A stretch of DNA of 64,000 bases from Ursus arctos (taxonomy: Eukaryota; Chordata; Mammalia; Carnivora; Ursidae). Under the pieces are notes generated by a model. The model was not told the origin of the DNA and ran no database searches. It saw nothing but the letters and a program-made list of their open reading frames with translations. Location of the stretch: positions 47,660,177 to 47,724,176 of the forward strand of contig NW_026622863.1 in assembly GCF_023065955.2 (NCBI RefSeq). Reading direction: 5' to 3'. The position numbers and the translations under genes are program-made. Of this stretch, positions 48,243-59,198 are shown one piece after another. How positions within the stretch are numbered: position 1 is the stretch's first letter; each line of letters starts with the position of its first letter.

Positions 48243-50868
48243 CTGTGGAGAGAAGGGCCGGGCGTTAGGGAGATGGAAGAACAGGAGTCGCAGCTCACAC
48301 CTGCCAGCTGGTCGCCTTCTGCGCGAAAGGCCCTGTTCCAGGGGCTGGGAACACGTGGCAGGTGCACACCCAAACTCCGTCCTCAGAAGCCGAGGCACAG
48401 AAGTGGGTGGACGGACAGGGAAGGAAAATCTGGAGTGGATGATGAATACCTGGAGATTCTTTTTGTGTCTGAGAATCTTCCAGAAAAAAGGGAAAGCAGA
48501 GCAAGGGATGGGAGGAGCGCTATTTTCTATGCGGGGGGAGTGGGTAGGGTCAGGAAGGCCTTACTGGAGACATGACCAAATTCCGGGTGCTGGGCACCGG
48601 GCCATGCCCCCGCTCACTCTACTTCCCACCTAGATAAGAAACAAGAGCTCTGTTTTCCAGATGGGGAAACTGAGGCAGACACACTTCTCCAAGGTCACAA
48701 GCCTGGAAGGGTAGAATTGGGGTTTCAATCTAGAAACCTGGGGAGTGCGAGACACTTTCAAAAAAGACTGTTGGCTTGATTACTGAGTGGGTTTCTGTGC
48801 CAGGCTCCAAGTTCATGGGTTCTACGCATGGTCTCCTATTCCCTGCCTTACAGAAGAGGGGGCCAAGGCCTAAGTGCTGAGGCAGCCACCTAGAGGTGGG
48901 GTGGGGCAGTGAGTTAGGTACCCCCCCCATGGACCCCAAATTAAAAGTCCTTCAAATTGGATGTTTCTCTAGACCCTCCAGGTACTATCAGTAAAGTACT
49001 TGCCTTTACTTTTCCGATTCTAGACAGTCTGGGACGGGGGTGGCCTTCCTGATCCAACACCAGGGTCAGGAGCACAGATGGGGGCTGGAGAGCGTCAGCC
49101 TGTTCCAGCTGGCTCCCTGGGAGTGCTGGACGAGAAACACTCCTGTCTGGCCCTCAGTATTCTCATTCGATGGAATATGGGGATCCCGGGGATCCTCTCC
49201 CTTTTAGGGCTGTTGTGACCTCGAATGGAGAAGAACTGGGAGTTTGGATACATGCCAGCCCACAGTAAACACGAGCTGAGCCCACGTGGCTGAGGTGCCC
49301 ACACTGCTCCAAGTCCAAGCACCTGGGAGTGTTCAGTGATTCCATCAAGGCCCCTCCCTGGGCCACCAGACCACCTGCTGGCTTCAAGTCTACAGCTAAT
49401 TCACAGTCCCTCCTTCCCCTCCCCCACTATAGGACCCATCCAGGCCTAAATACAATTCCATCTCTCAAAAATCCTAGGAACACTCGGGCCAGGGGATGGA
49501 AATGTGCAGGTCTGGAGGAGCCTTGGCCTGCGGTGGCCAAAAGCTCCCCGTGAGTCTAGCACCGTGTCAAGGGCTTTCATTCCCTCCCAAGAGGAGGAAC
49601 CCAGGTGTCCAGACACCCAGGACCTGGCCCAAACCAGGGGCTTCCCAGCGCGCAGGGCTGGGAGATTCCATCAGAGAGGGAAGCCAGAAGCCCCTTGCCT
49701 GCCTCCAAGCAAACGCACCAGCACCTCAATCAGAAGCATTCAAGAGGTGGGCGGGGGTGGCCATGCCAGGCTTCCAGCTGGCCTCAGCTTCCCCTCCCCC
49801 AGGTTGCTGCCCTCCCCAGAGGTCCCCCTACTGCCACACTGGTCCAGCCACCTGGCCAGTTATTTCTGGCCAAGGGGAAGGAGAAGTGAAACCAGATTGG
49901 GGGTGTGTGTGTGTGTGTGTGCGGCAAATCCCCAGACCAGTCTTCAGGGGCTGGCCACACCCTGTGGGCGGCCCTCCTACAGGCCCAGCCCCGGCCCCCA
50001 CCCACCCCCCTCACCACTAGTCCCAGCCCTAGGACAGGGCAGGCCCTGGCCACGCCTAGGCTGCACCCGCTGGGGAGCGAGAAAGGGGAAGTAGTGCTCA
50101 CTGCCCCGCCTGTCCAGCTCAGCCCCTTCTCCCACAGGAAGCCGGGCCCTTGAACTTGAGAGGGGGACTGCATCCCGGCTTGACTCACCTGAGCCCTGGC
50201 AGGGGCTGGGGCCTCTGAAAAGCTGACAGTCCACCTTCTTGTGGTCCATGAAAGCAGTGATGGCCTCCAACGGAAAGGTCTGCAGGCAACGGCCGCAGGT
50301 CAACAGATCTGGGTGTTTGTCGGTCCAGGGCTGGCGGTCTGCTGGGAGGAAGCGGGTGGTAAGCGTGGGGTGGGGCAGGATGGGGGCTGGGGGTTCCGAG
50401 GGAGAGGGAAAACCCGAAGGTCAGAGTCGGGGCTGGAGGCCAGAACCAGTCAACAGAAATACTGCAGGGCCGGGGGCCGGGGGTCGGTGCCTGGAGGAGG
50501 GCGTCCCCCCGCCCCCCGCCCCTACCGGGTAAAGGGGAAGGGAGGCGGGGCAGGGGCAGGGGGCGCTCACCGCGAGGGTTCACGATCAGTGGCGTCCACA
50601 GCGCCCACTGGTTCCGCGCGCCCAGGGCGTGGAGAGGGCTCCCGGCGGGCACGGGGCCGGGGGAGTGGCGGGGTTCGCCCTCGAACCGCCCCGGCGCGGG
50701 CACTTCCTTCGGGGAGAAGGGCCCCAGCTCCGGGGCCTGTAGGGGCCGCGCGTCTGGTTCGGGCTTCACTTCGATGACGAGGTCCGGCATCTCCATCTCG
50801 TCGTCTGTGCTGGAGGCGGGCGCGGGGTCTACTCGGCGGGGCGTGCAGCCGGCCTTGCGGCGGGACAT
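47272..50868 (-). CDS. ZNF296: ZNF296, BCL11-related zinc-finger transcription regulator
   Basis: Nuclear C2H2 protein. Exons 50571-50868, 50189-50341 and 47272-48242 on the minus strand give 1422 nt, 473 residues plus TGA (human 475 as I recall). It starts MSRRKAG, matching the MSRRK N-terminus of BCL11A/B and SALL-type proteins that bind NuRD. Residues 115-138 form a C-x2-C..H-x4-C finger (C115, C118, H133, C138) like the first BCL11A finger. C2H2 fingers follow at about 160-181, 232-252, 260-280, 386-406, 414-434 and 445-466, with TGERPY linkers inside the two central pairs; an Ala/Pro/Gly-rich spacer separates the pairs. Chosen start: first ATG of the open frame, which gives the family N-terminus. 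Its -3 base is C, so the start context is weak. Confidence 0.96.
48243..50188 (-). other. ZNF296: ZNF296 intron 2, 1.9 kb
   Basis: MIR-like pieces about 48640-48740 (reversed) and 49150-49280, a GT dinucleotide run at about 49904-49922, otherwise unique sequence. No exon is recognised. Confidence 0.6.
50189..50341 (-). CDS. ZNF296: ZNF296 exon 2 (C2HC finger, NAGNAG acceptor)
   Basis: Minus-strand acceptor reads CCCAGCAG, so the exon may start at 50341 (adds one Ala) or 50338; both keep the frame. Reads [20 protein letters not shown] and on to [14 protein letters not shown]. Donor AG|GTGAGT. Confidence 0.93.
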
Positions 50869-51080
50869 GGGTCGACGGCCGGGCGGGCTGGCGGGCGGGC
50901 GGAGGACGCGCGGGCCGTGCGCGCTCAGTCCGAGGCGCTCAGGTGAGTGACTGCGGCGACCCGCCGCGAACTCTTACACGTGCTGGCCCGGCCCGTAGCT
51001 CCGCCCCCCGGGGCGGGGCCTGACGGGAGAGGACGGGGCGGCCCCGTAGGGGCCCCGGGCTGCGGCCAAACTCGATCAAA
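50460..51080 (-). promoter_or_regulatory. ZNF296: ZNF296 CpG-island promoter
   Basis: CpG-dense interval over the first exon and its upstream flank. Paired GC boxes form an inverted repeat at 51001-51018 (CCGCCCCC..GGGGCGGGG). No TATA was seen. The transcription start is not determinable from sequence alone. Confidence 0.75.
50571..50868 (-). CDS. ZNF296: ZNF296 exon 1 with start codon
   Basis: Minus strand; donor CGCG|GTGAGC just below 50571. Encodes MSRRKAG, an acidic [15 protein letters not shown] sumoylation-like motif (VKPEPD), a Pro-rich part and WTPLIVNPR. It ends one base into a codon. Confidence 0.94.
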
Positions 51081-51099
51081 GCCGAGCCCACTGCATTTT

Positions 51100-52950
51100 C
51101 TTAGGGGCCAAACCTTAATGACGCCGAGGTCACACGACCACGCACACAAACAGCTATTCCTGATCCCCTAGGGCCGGTGTAACTGAGGCACAGGGTGCCC
51201 ACACCCACCCCCGCGAGAGGGAACAGTAGGGGCCACGTTTCTCGCTAGGCGCCTATGAGTAATCAGGACTATTTCATTAAATGCCTTACAATAAAAATTC
51301 AGTGGGCAAGCATTTATTGAGCATTTACTGTGCACTGGGTTCTGTTCTAAGCACTGAGGGTACCGCAGTGAACAAGACAAAATAATCCCCGGCCTCATGC
51401 ATTTTATTTGTTGGGGAGACAGACTCTGAACAAGATAACTGCAAAACTTAAAATGCCTTCCAGGATGACAAGTGCAATGCGGCAAAATAAAGCTGGGAGG
51501 AGTTATAAAGGGACAGGGTTGCTGGGGGTGGGGGTGGGGGGGCTCAGCTTTCTCCAGGGCAGAGGCAGGTGAGGGGGCCAGCCAGCCTTGTGTGTTGGAG
51601 AATAACAAGGAAGGGGGAAGGGCTTGGGGAGAGGAGTGGGTGATTGAGTTTTGTGAGAAAATGAGGTCAGACCCAAGAGGGTCTTTTGACCACTTTAAAG
51701 TCTTTGGTTTCCCGAGACCAGAGCCTTGAGGGGTGGTTTAAGGCAAGGAGGGTTGTGATTGTACAGATCTCCTCTGGTCTGGAATCACCATTAAAACCAA
51801 GCAGGCAACTGTCTCACCCCCCCCTCCACTCGGGCCTCCTTGAACTTCCCTCCGCAAAGCAGCTCATTCTGATCGCTGTTTGAAGTGGCATTGACACCCT
51901 GCCCCACCCTCCAACCCTTACGAGTTTCTTTTTCTTCCTGGCACCGGCCACATCATAACGTAGACCTATTTGTTGACTGTCCTCTCTTCCCTCCCCACCC
52001 CCATCAGGGCCAGGGTCTGTCCTCCCCGGCGTCCCCAGCCCAGCTCCGAGTGAATTTTACATGCTAATCTCCCCAGAGTACTGCTCCAGGCCAGAAGGTT
52101 CTTCATATTGTTATTCAGGGCTGAGCCCAATTGTCCTCGGGAGAGCAGAGGACCTCCCTGACCACTGTATCTAATGTAGCCCCACCCTGCTGAAGGCCTC
52201 ACAACCATGACCTCCATCTGTCCTCCCCTCTTTCCTGGCCCTCCGCTTCCCCATCTGTTACCTAGGGGGGCTTCTTCACGGCCACCTCCTTTGACCACCC
52301 AGTTAAAGGAGCTCCCCCACCTCTGCCACCGTGACCCTTATTCTGTTCCTTTTATATCACTCATCACAAACCCTGAAGGGTCTTGTTGATTGTCTTTGCT
52401 CATGGAGACCCTATATCTGGCCCATCCAGGTCCTCCTAGAATGTAGGCTCCAAGAGGGCAGGAGTCCAGTCAGCCGTGTCCACAGAGCCCCTACCCGTTC
52501 ACAGTTTGGTTAACAGATGTCTATTGAGCTCCTTGCTCTGCAGTCTTTCAACAGAGAGGGCAGAGGGCCTGTGTGCCAGGCACCAGGCCTTGGGGACCCG
52601 GTGGGGTTCAGAGGCCCACGCAGCCTCCGCCTTACTGAAAAAGTGTGGAAGAAGGGAATTCTGGCTGAACCCAGAGGAGCAAGGCTCCCTAGCACCTCAG
52701 GCCAGACATTCCATACTTCAAGGCCTGTTTCCTCCTTTGTAAAAAGGGGGGTGCGGGCGCGGGGTGTGTGTGCTGCGGGGAGGTCTGCAAGACAGAACCA
52801 CCACCCCGGGTCCATCCCAGCTGCCCCTCTCACCAAGCCTTTGTCCTGCTGTGTGGCGGCGCAAGGTTTCAAGAACGGGAGCTGGGGTTTGGACTGCAAG
52901 GGAAGGGTGGCAGTGTGCACGTGTAGGGGAATGGGGGTGCAGACACCAGG
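51100..52950. other. Intergenic ZNF296-GEMIN7
   Basis: Antisense L2 about 51290-51740 (GCATTTATTGAGCATTTACT, GTGAACAAGACAAAATAATC) and sense L2 fragments about 51880-52540. About 52550-52950 is unique-looking. No gene is recognised. Confidence 0.6.
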
Positions 52951-52959
52951 CTCGTGCAT

Positions 52960-53520
52960 AACCCAGCCGGCAGGACGTCTTCCCCTCTCTGGACCTCGAT
53001 TTCTTCTTCCGTAAAGCGGGCATCCCAGTCGGGATGGAAGCGCCGGGCCCAGGCGCGGGCGGGGTGGGACGCCGGGCAGCGCAGGCTTCCGAGCCCGAGA
53101 GCCCGCCCGCCACCACGTGGGGCGGCGGGCGGGCGGCGGCGCGGGCGGAACCCAGGCGGGGCGGCTCGGGGCCCGCCCGGGCCTCTGCAGCCGGGGCGCC
53201 GGCGGAAGTGGGAGCGCCAGCCGCCGCGGACCTCGGTGAGTGCGGGGTGTCGGTGGCGGGGCGCGAGCACAGGACAATTAATTCCCTCTCCCGCGGCCGG
53301 GCGCCCGCGCGCGTGCGAAGCCTGGAGTGGCGGGAAAGGGGCCGGTCCGCGCCTGCCACGCCGGCCGTGGGGGACGTTCGGGTCCCGTTCTCCCCCCCCG
53401 CCCCCCCGCCACCGAGCGCCCGCACCGGGGACTCGGGTCGGGGACGTTCCCGCGCCCGGGTCGGCGGGGTGAGGAGCCGGGGCAGCGCCCAGGGCTCCGC
53501 CTCGGGAAGATGATAGCGAC
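52960..53520 (+). promoter_or_regulatory. GEMIN7: CpG island, probable GEMIN7 promoter
   Basis: Very CpG-rich without repeats, ahead of a strong plus-strand donor at 53236. Position, about 2.2 kb from the ZNF296 start and upstream of GEMIN7, fits the human gene order. Confidence 0.65.
53130..53235 (+). other. GEMIN7: Probable GEMIN7 untranslated exon 1 (5' end approximate)
   Basis: Donor GACCTCG|GTGAGTGCG at 53236 within the CpG island resembles the CLASRP first-exon donor. The left boundary is a guess. No open frame joins it to the coding exon, as expected for a 5' UTR exon. Confidence 0.45.
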
Positions 53521-54689
53521 AACGGGTATGACAGTGACCGCGGCCGCAAGCCTGACGCCCCGCCTTGGTGGGACCGAATCGCTTGCCCGATCTGAGTCGG
53601 GAGGACACCCAGCCCGGGCGGAGCGGGGAGTGGACGCCTGGGGGCCGGGAGGACCTACTTAGGATAAGAAAAGGCTAGCTGTGGGTGGCCAGGGTGGAAT
53701 TGACAGGAAACTGACCGGCCCAGGGGGCAGAGGGGAGGGAAAGGACTCCGCGCTGGAGGGGGGGGGGTGGACACCTTGGTTCATGGGCCGGGGTCTGGGC
53801 TCTTCTCTGGGAACCTGGTAACTCAGCTAGTTCCCTGCCCTGGCAACAGAAGGGTTAGCTAAATGTGCACTGAACGGATCCATTGCCATTTTCTTGGAAG
53901 TCAGCGCCGAGGCCCCTAGAAGGGAGGTCTGCGAGTCTCCTGCCCTTGCCCACGACCCAAGTGATGGGCTCTGGAGTCTTTATGCAAATCGTTTTTCAAG
54001 TCGTGAGGGGGATGGGTTTGGACATTTTTCTGAAATCATCCCGCAGGAAATCCTTGGTTTGGAGACTGAAAAGATAAAGGATTCTGGAGCCTGGTCACCA
54101 GGGAGCATGGATAATGCCTGCTTTTGCCTTGTTGGGCACACCCTGTGGGACCTTTCCTAAACCAGTTTTGCATCAGATCATACCTTGGTTCCAGAACCTC
54201 CGGTGGCCGTTCTGTGCCGGCTGAAAACAAATCAGTCCTGCAGGGAGCGCGGGTGATGGGCCCGATCCATTGTCGGACTGACCTGGGTTTGCTCCCTTTT
54301 CCTGCCACTCAGCCAGATTGCACCCAGTAAATGATTTGGCATTTTCCAGTTCCAGTTTCCTCCTCAGGAAAATGGGGATCGTGTAGCCTGACCCAGTCCC
54401 CTTTAGTTCTCCCCTAATGGAGAAAGCAAGTCTGTATACTCGTCTGCCCCTACTTTTTTGTTTTATCCAGGGATTTAACATCATTTGGGGCCATTTGATT
54501 AATTCCCATCAATCCTTTATTTAGTACTAGCCCTAGAGACTAGGGTGTTTCTCTTACATCACTCGAGTGTTAACCCAGGTTGCATGAGAGCCCTGGGGGC
54601 TGATGATTCTTGACTAAGCTTGGACTCCAGCGGTCAGATAAGTTAGAAAATGTGTGTATCCCTGAATCCCATTCGCAGTGGTAGTGATC

Positions 54690-54785
54690 AAATAAAGAAA
54701 ATGCATATTGTACACCTGAAACTAATATAACAGTGTGTATTAACTAAAGGAATTAAAATAAAAACACAAAAGAAAAAAGAAGAAA
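54690..54785 (+). mobile_element. 5'-truncated L1 tail
   Basis: About 90 bp of carnivore L1 3' end (CACCTGAAACTAATATAACA, AATTAAAATAAAAACAC). Flanking GAAAATGTGTGTATCCC and GAAAATGAATATATCCC look like a diverged target duplication. Confidence 0.55.
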
Positions 54786-56979
54786 ATGAATATATCCCAT
54801 AAATCGCCTGTACTGTGGTCTTCCCCAGCGGAGAAAGCCCTGAGAGTCAGCCTTGTTTCTCCCCTGAGTCCATCAGCAAATAGTGAGGGCTCTCAACCTT
54901 CAAAATAAATCCTAATCTGACCACTTTCCCCCACCTGTGCGGCCCTCAGCTTTGTCCCAGGCACCATCACCCTCCACCGGCCTGGGCCACCATGGTGGCT
55001 TCCTCACTGGGCTCCCTGCTTCTCCCTCTATCCCTCACAGTCCACTGTCCCCATGCAGCAGGCAGAGGGATCATGTGAAAATCCAAGTCACATCCTGTCC
55101 CTCCTCTGCTCCCGTCTCACTCAGAGTGGAGAGCCAGGTCTTCAAGACCCCTCCCTGCACCATCTGCCCCTGCTCCCCGTCCTCCACACTGGCCTCCTTG
55201 CCATGGGCTTTGCATTTGCTGTTCCTACTGACTGGAACGTACTTCCCCCAGATCTCTCTGACTCCTTATTCCATTTAGGTCTGCACTGGCCAGCTATCTC
55301 TTGCCCCCAGACTGGGCCAGGCAGCCCCTCTGGGCACCTGAGGCCCCCAGCCTCCTTCCTGCCAGCCCTGCCCACTCTGGGTCAGCCCGGTCTAGAGACA
55401 GGTCTGTGGCACCCGCTGAACTGTGAGGGCAGGGGCGGGTTGGTTCACTCACGGCTGTGTCCCCAGCACCGCCCCGGGTGGGCTGGACACCGAGCAGGCA
55501 CTTGGATAATGGGGATGGGTGAATCTTTTCATTCCTTCAACAAATATTTACCGAGCTCCCCCTGTTTGCCTGGCTCGGGGGTGGGGCTGGGGGTTGAGTT
55601 GGGAAATAATTGGACATGGCCTTTCTCTCAATGTCGTGTGTTCTGTGGCAGAACAGACAGCACACAGGTAAACAAGTAAATGCGTATTGTCAGGAGGGGA
55701 TAGTGCCCTGGACACAAGAGAATGCAGGGGGAAGGGGCTCCTGTGTCCCTCCCTGTAAAGGTGATGTTTGAGCAGTGACCTGAGTGCAGAGAGGGAGGAA
55801 GGTGAGCCATGGATCCGGAAATATAAGAATCCCATCTGGAAGAGGGTTCCGGGCAAGAATGTGCTTGATATGTTCAAGGACCAGAGCAGGGAGGCAAGGG
55901 TGGAAGGGCGGGATATGAGGTCAGAGAGGCGATAGGGGTCTCGTGGCCACTGTGAGGACTTGGGCTTTTTGCTCTTGGGCAGGTGGGAGCCATGGGGCGG
56001 GGCTCTGAGCAGGGGAGGGGTGTGCTGGGACTTAGTTCTAGCAGGATCCCTCTGACAGCTGTGTCTGTGTAGGGAACAGACTGTAGGGTGAAGCCAGAAG
56101 CTGGGGGCCCACTGGGGAGGAGACTGGTGCAGTCCCAGGGCCAGGGGATGGTGGCCGGATGGAGGAGGAGGCAGAGTGGGGCAGGGGGTGAAAAGTTCCT
56201 GGGTTCTGGATATGACTTCGGAGGTGGAGCTGACGGGCCTTGCTGATGGGTTGAATATGGGAGGCAGGGACAGCGAGGAGGGGTCCAGGACACTGTGGGA
56301 TGTCCTTCGCCTCTGCGATCACCGACTGCCTGATCACCCTGAGAGATTCTCCCTCTCCCAGAAACCCCAGGAGGTCTTTTTGTTTTAATTTCTCCATTTC
56401 ACAGATGAAGAACTGGAGCAGGGAGGCTGCCTGTAGAGTCGCCGTGACCTGCCCACATCCCTCGTAGTGAATCCGGGAGAGCTAAGAACCGCAGGGCTCC
56501 CCGAATCCACACCTTCCTCCTCTCTGCGGCGGGGTAAGCTGTGGCCTGCCTCCTGGTCTGGTATGGCCCACCAGCCAAGGGTGGGTCTTCCGTCTGTAAG
56601 TGCTTGGAAAACTTCAAGAAATTTTTGTGGGCGCATGAAATTACATAAAATTCAAATTGTGGCATCCCAGTAAGTAAGGTTTTAAGGAGAACAGCCGTGT
56701 TCATCGTTTCCGTACCTGTCTGTGGCTGCTTTCTTGCTACCATGGCGTCGTTGAGTGGTTGTGACAGACCCTGTGGCCCGCAAAGCCTGACATATTTACT
56801 GTCGGGCCGTTTACAGAGAACATTGGCTAACTTCTAATAAGGATTCAATCTGGACCACCGGTGGGGGTGTCTGGTCTGTAGGGCTTGGCAGTGGGTCCCT
56901 AGGAAAGGTCTGCGCTGGAACAGAAAGTTTGGGGAGTGGGAGCTCAGATTCCTGAGGGGGGCTCTAACAGTTTTACTTT

Positions 56980-57050
56980 TATTTCTTTAAATTTTGTTTT
57001 AAGCAGTCCAGCAGTCACACGCTCTACCAATTGAGCCGGCCAGACGCCCC
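56980..57050 (-). mobile_element. Old short CAN-SINE fragment
   Basis: Reversed head with GCTCTACCAATTGAGCCGGC and CCAGACGCCCC end. Confidence 0.75.
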
Positions 57051-57064
57051 AGGAATCTAACATT

Positions 57065-57251
57065 AAAAAAAAAAGAAAAGATTTTATCTATTTATTTGAG
57101 AGAGAGAGAGTAGAGAGCACAAGTGGGGGTGGGAGAGTGGGGAGAGGGAGAAGCAGGCTCCCCACTGAGCAGCGGCTCCATCCCAGGACCCTGGGAATTA
57201 TAACCCGAGCCAAAGGCAGACGCTTAACCGACGGAGCCAGCCAGGCGCCCC
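57065..57251 (-). mobile_element. CAN-SINE with 13-bp target duplication
   Basis: GGAATCTAACATT at 57052-57064 and 57252-57264 flank it. Confidence 0.93.
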
Positions 57252-57337
57252 GGAATCTAACATTTTTTAAGGGACATGGGAGCATTACAATACCCCCCTT
57301 CCTTTTTGAAATTAGAATTTAAAAATTACTTAGATGC

Positions 57338-57444
57338 GGCGCCTGGCTGGCTCCGTTGGCAGAGCACGTGACTCTTGATCTCGGGGTTGTGAGCTCCAGC
57401 CCCACGTCGGGTGTAGAGATGACTTAAATGAAATAAAATCTTTG
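57338..57444 (+). mobile_element. Old short CAN-SINE
   Basis: GGCGCCTGGCTGGCTCCGTT head, TTGTGAGCTCCAGCCCCAC, AAATGAAATAAAATCTTTG tail. Confidence 0.85.
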
Positions 57445-57704
57445 AAAACAGATTAGTTTGAATAGCACGGACTGTAAAAGGCATACAAAGGCAGACAGTG
57501 AAAAGTCCCCCGCCCTGGGCTCTTCAGGGCCCGAATGACCAGCGGCGGTCGCGGTTCTCGTGGATACTGTCGCACTGCCCCCTTTGACGCTGTCCTCATT
57601 CACACCTTGAGTCCGAAGGGATGTGAAGGTGTTTCTCCGCAGCTGCCCCAACACAATGCTTCATCAGCCTGCGGTGTTCCGCAATCTGGGAGGTGAAGAA
57701 TCTT

Positions 57705-57845
57705 TTTTTTTTTTTTAAAGATTTTATTTATTTGACAGAGAGAGAGACAGCCAGCGAGAGAGGGAACACAAGCAGGGGGAGTGGGAGAGGAAGAAGCAGG
57801 CTCATAGCAGAGGAGCCTGACGTGGGGCTCGATCCCACAATGGGA
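57705..57845 (-). mobile_element. 5'-truncated CAN-SINE with target duplication
   Basis: Reversed copy that stops at GGCTCGATCCCACAAT, lacking the whole promoter head (roughly 60-70 bp), yet it is flanked by GAAGAATCTT on both sides (57695-57704, 57846-57855). This indicates truncation during insertion rather than later deletion. Confidence 0.88.
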
Positions 57846-58144
57846 GAAGAATCTTACAGCGCTGTAGCTTTCATTTACATTTCTCTGGTTCTCTGTGAGC
57901 TTGCGAGGAAGTTCAGGAGCTGAGTAGCTGTCTTTATCCCCCCCCCCCAATCCTGTTTGTCTGTACTAGTGGTTCTCACCTAGAGACGATTTTATTTTGT
58001 TCCCTCCGGGGACACTTGGCCAGACATGGAGAGGCTTTGGCTTTGTTTTTGTAGAAATCATTTCTTAGAATGTATACACTGAATTTTTTTAAAAAATTTT
58101 TATTGGGGTAAAGCACACATAATCCTTGCCACTTTACCTATTTT

Positions 58145-58347
58145 TTTTTTTTTTTAAGATTTTTACTTATGTGTTTATCTGAGAGACAGGGAGAGAGCAC
58201 ACACAAGCAAGGGCGGGGACAGAGGGAGAGGGAGAAGCAGACTCCCCGCTGAGCAGGGAGCCGGACGTGGGGCTTGATCCCAGCACACTGGGATCATGAC
58301 CTGAGCTGAAGGCAGACACTTAACCGACTGAGCCACCTGGGTGTCCA
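58145..58347 (-). mobile_element. CAN-SINE with 17-bp target duplication
   Basis: GCCACTTTACCTATTTT flanks both sides (58128 onward, 58348-58364). Interrupts an old antisense L1 piece (TTTTATTGGGGTAAAGCACA). Confidence 0.93.
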
Positions 58348-58394
58348 GCCACTTTACCTATTTTATCTTTTTGTATTTTTATGTCATGTCATGT

Positions 58395-58490
58395 TGTTTT
58401 ACGTAATCTCTACCCCCAGTAGGGGCCTGGAATTTACGACCTTGAGATTGAGAGTTTCACGCTACCCACTGAGCCAGCCAGACACCCCAA
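58395..58490 (-). mobile_element. Old short CAN-SINE
   Basis: Reversed, ACGTAATCTCTACCCCCAGT to GCCAGCCAGACACCCC. Confidence 0.75.
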
Positions 58491-58526
58491 TATATGGAGA
58501 GCTTTTAAAAGAAAAGGCTTTAGAGG

Positions 58527-58622
58527 GCGCCTGGCTGACTCCGTCGGTACGGCATGCAACTCTTGATTTCAAGTTCGAGCCCCACGCTGGGTGTAGACAT
58601 TACTTATACATAAAATCTTTTA
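58527..58622 (+). mobile_element. Old short CAN-SINE
   Basis: AGGGCGCCTGGCTGACTCCG head to ACATAAAATCTT tail. The tail appears to continue at 58840 after a nested SINE. Confidence 0.8.
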
Positions 58623-58635
58623 TTTGTTTATTTAC

Positions 58636-58832
58636 TTTTTAAAGATTATTTATTTATTTGGCACAGAGAGAGAGAGAGAGAGAGAGCACACAAGCAGGGG
58701 GAGTGGCAGGTTGAGGGAGAAGCAGGCTCCCTCCTGAGCAAGGGGCTTGACGTGGGACTTGATCTCAGGACCCCTGGGGTCATGACCTGAGCCAAAGGCA
58801 GACGCTTAACCGACTGAGCCACCCAGGCGCCC
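58636..58832 (-). mobile_element. CAN-SINE nested in the tail of another
   Basis: TAAAGATTATTTATTTATTT with a GAGAGAGAG run to CCACCCAGGCGCCCCC. Flanking ATAAAATCTT copies (58611 area and 58842 area) mark the insertion into the older SINE's tail. Confidence 0.85.
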
Positions 58833-59110
58833 CCCCCCCAAATAAAATCTTAAAAAAAAGACTTTATTGAGATGTAATTCTCATAGCATACTATTCACCA
58901 GTGGGAGACAATTTTGGGAGTCACAGTTTGGGGTGGGGGTGGGGGAACGCTACAGGCGTGTAGTGGGCAGAGGCCAGGGCTGCGGCGAAAATCCTACAGC
59001 TCTGCACCCGACAGCCCCCCACAGCAGGACCAAGAGTGATCCCGCCCCAAATATCAACAATGCTGAGCCTGAGACACCCTCATCCACCGCCTTGGCGCAT
59101 TTCTCTGCAG

Positions 59111-59198
59111 GGTCCTTTCTTGCAAGGAGCTCACAGCCGAGCAGCAGAGACGGGAAGAGCCTAACAAGAAGGGGGATCATCTCAATCTCCCCCGAACC
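59111..59198 (+). other. GEMIN7: Probable untranslated internal exon of GEMIN7
   Basis: Unique 88-bp island among SINEs with a good acceptor (TTTCTCTGCAG ending 59110) and a strong donor (GAACC|GTGAGTCG at 59199). It lies between the CpG island and the coding exon in the same orientation. Role as a 5' UTR exon is inferred. Confidence 0.45.

Larger units (their letters stand above)
53236..59110 (+). other. GEMIN7: GEMIN7 first intron (inferred), 5.9 kb
   Basis: Contains MIR (about 54290-54390 plus, 56390-56480 minus), an L1 3' tail stub about 54690-54780 (TGTACACCTGAAACTAATAT), L2 sense about 54920-55500, antisense L2 about 55520-56300, and from 56980 a dense group of CAN-SINEs. Confidence 0.6.

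Noticed and set aside
52718..53608. 296-codon minus-strand open frame over the GEMIN7 CpG island
   Set aside because: CpG-rich DNA has few stop codons; the translation is low-complexity Pro/Arg/Ala/Gly with no domain and crosses the inferred promoter.
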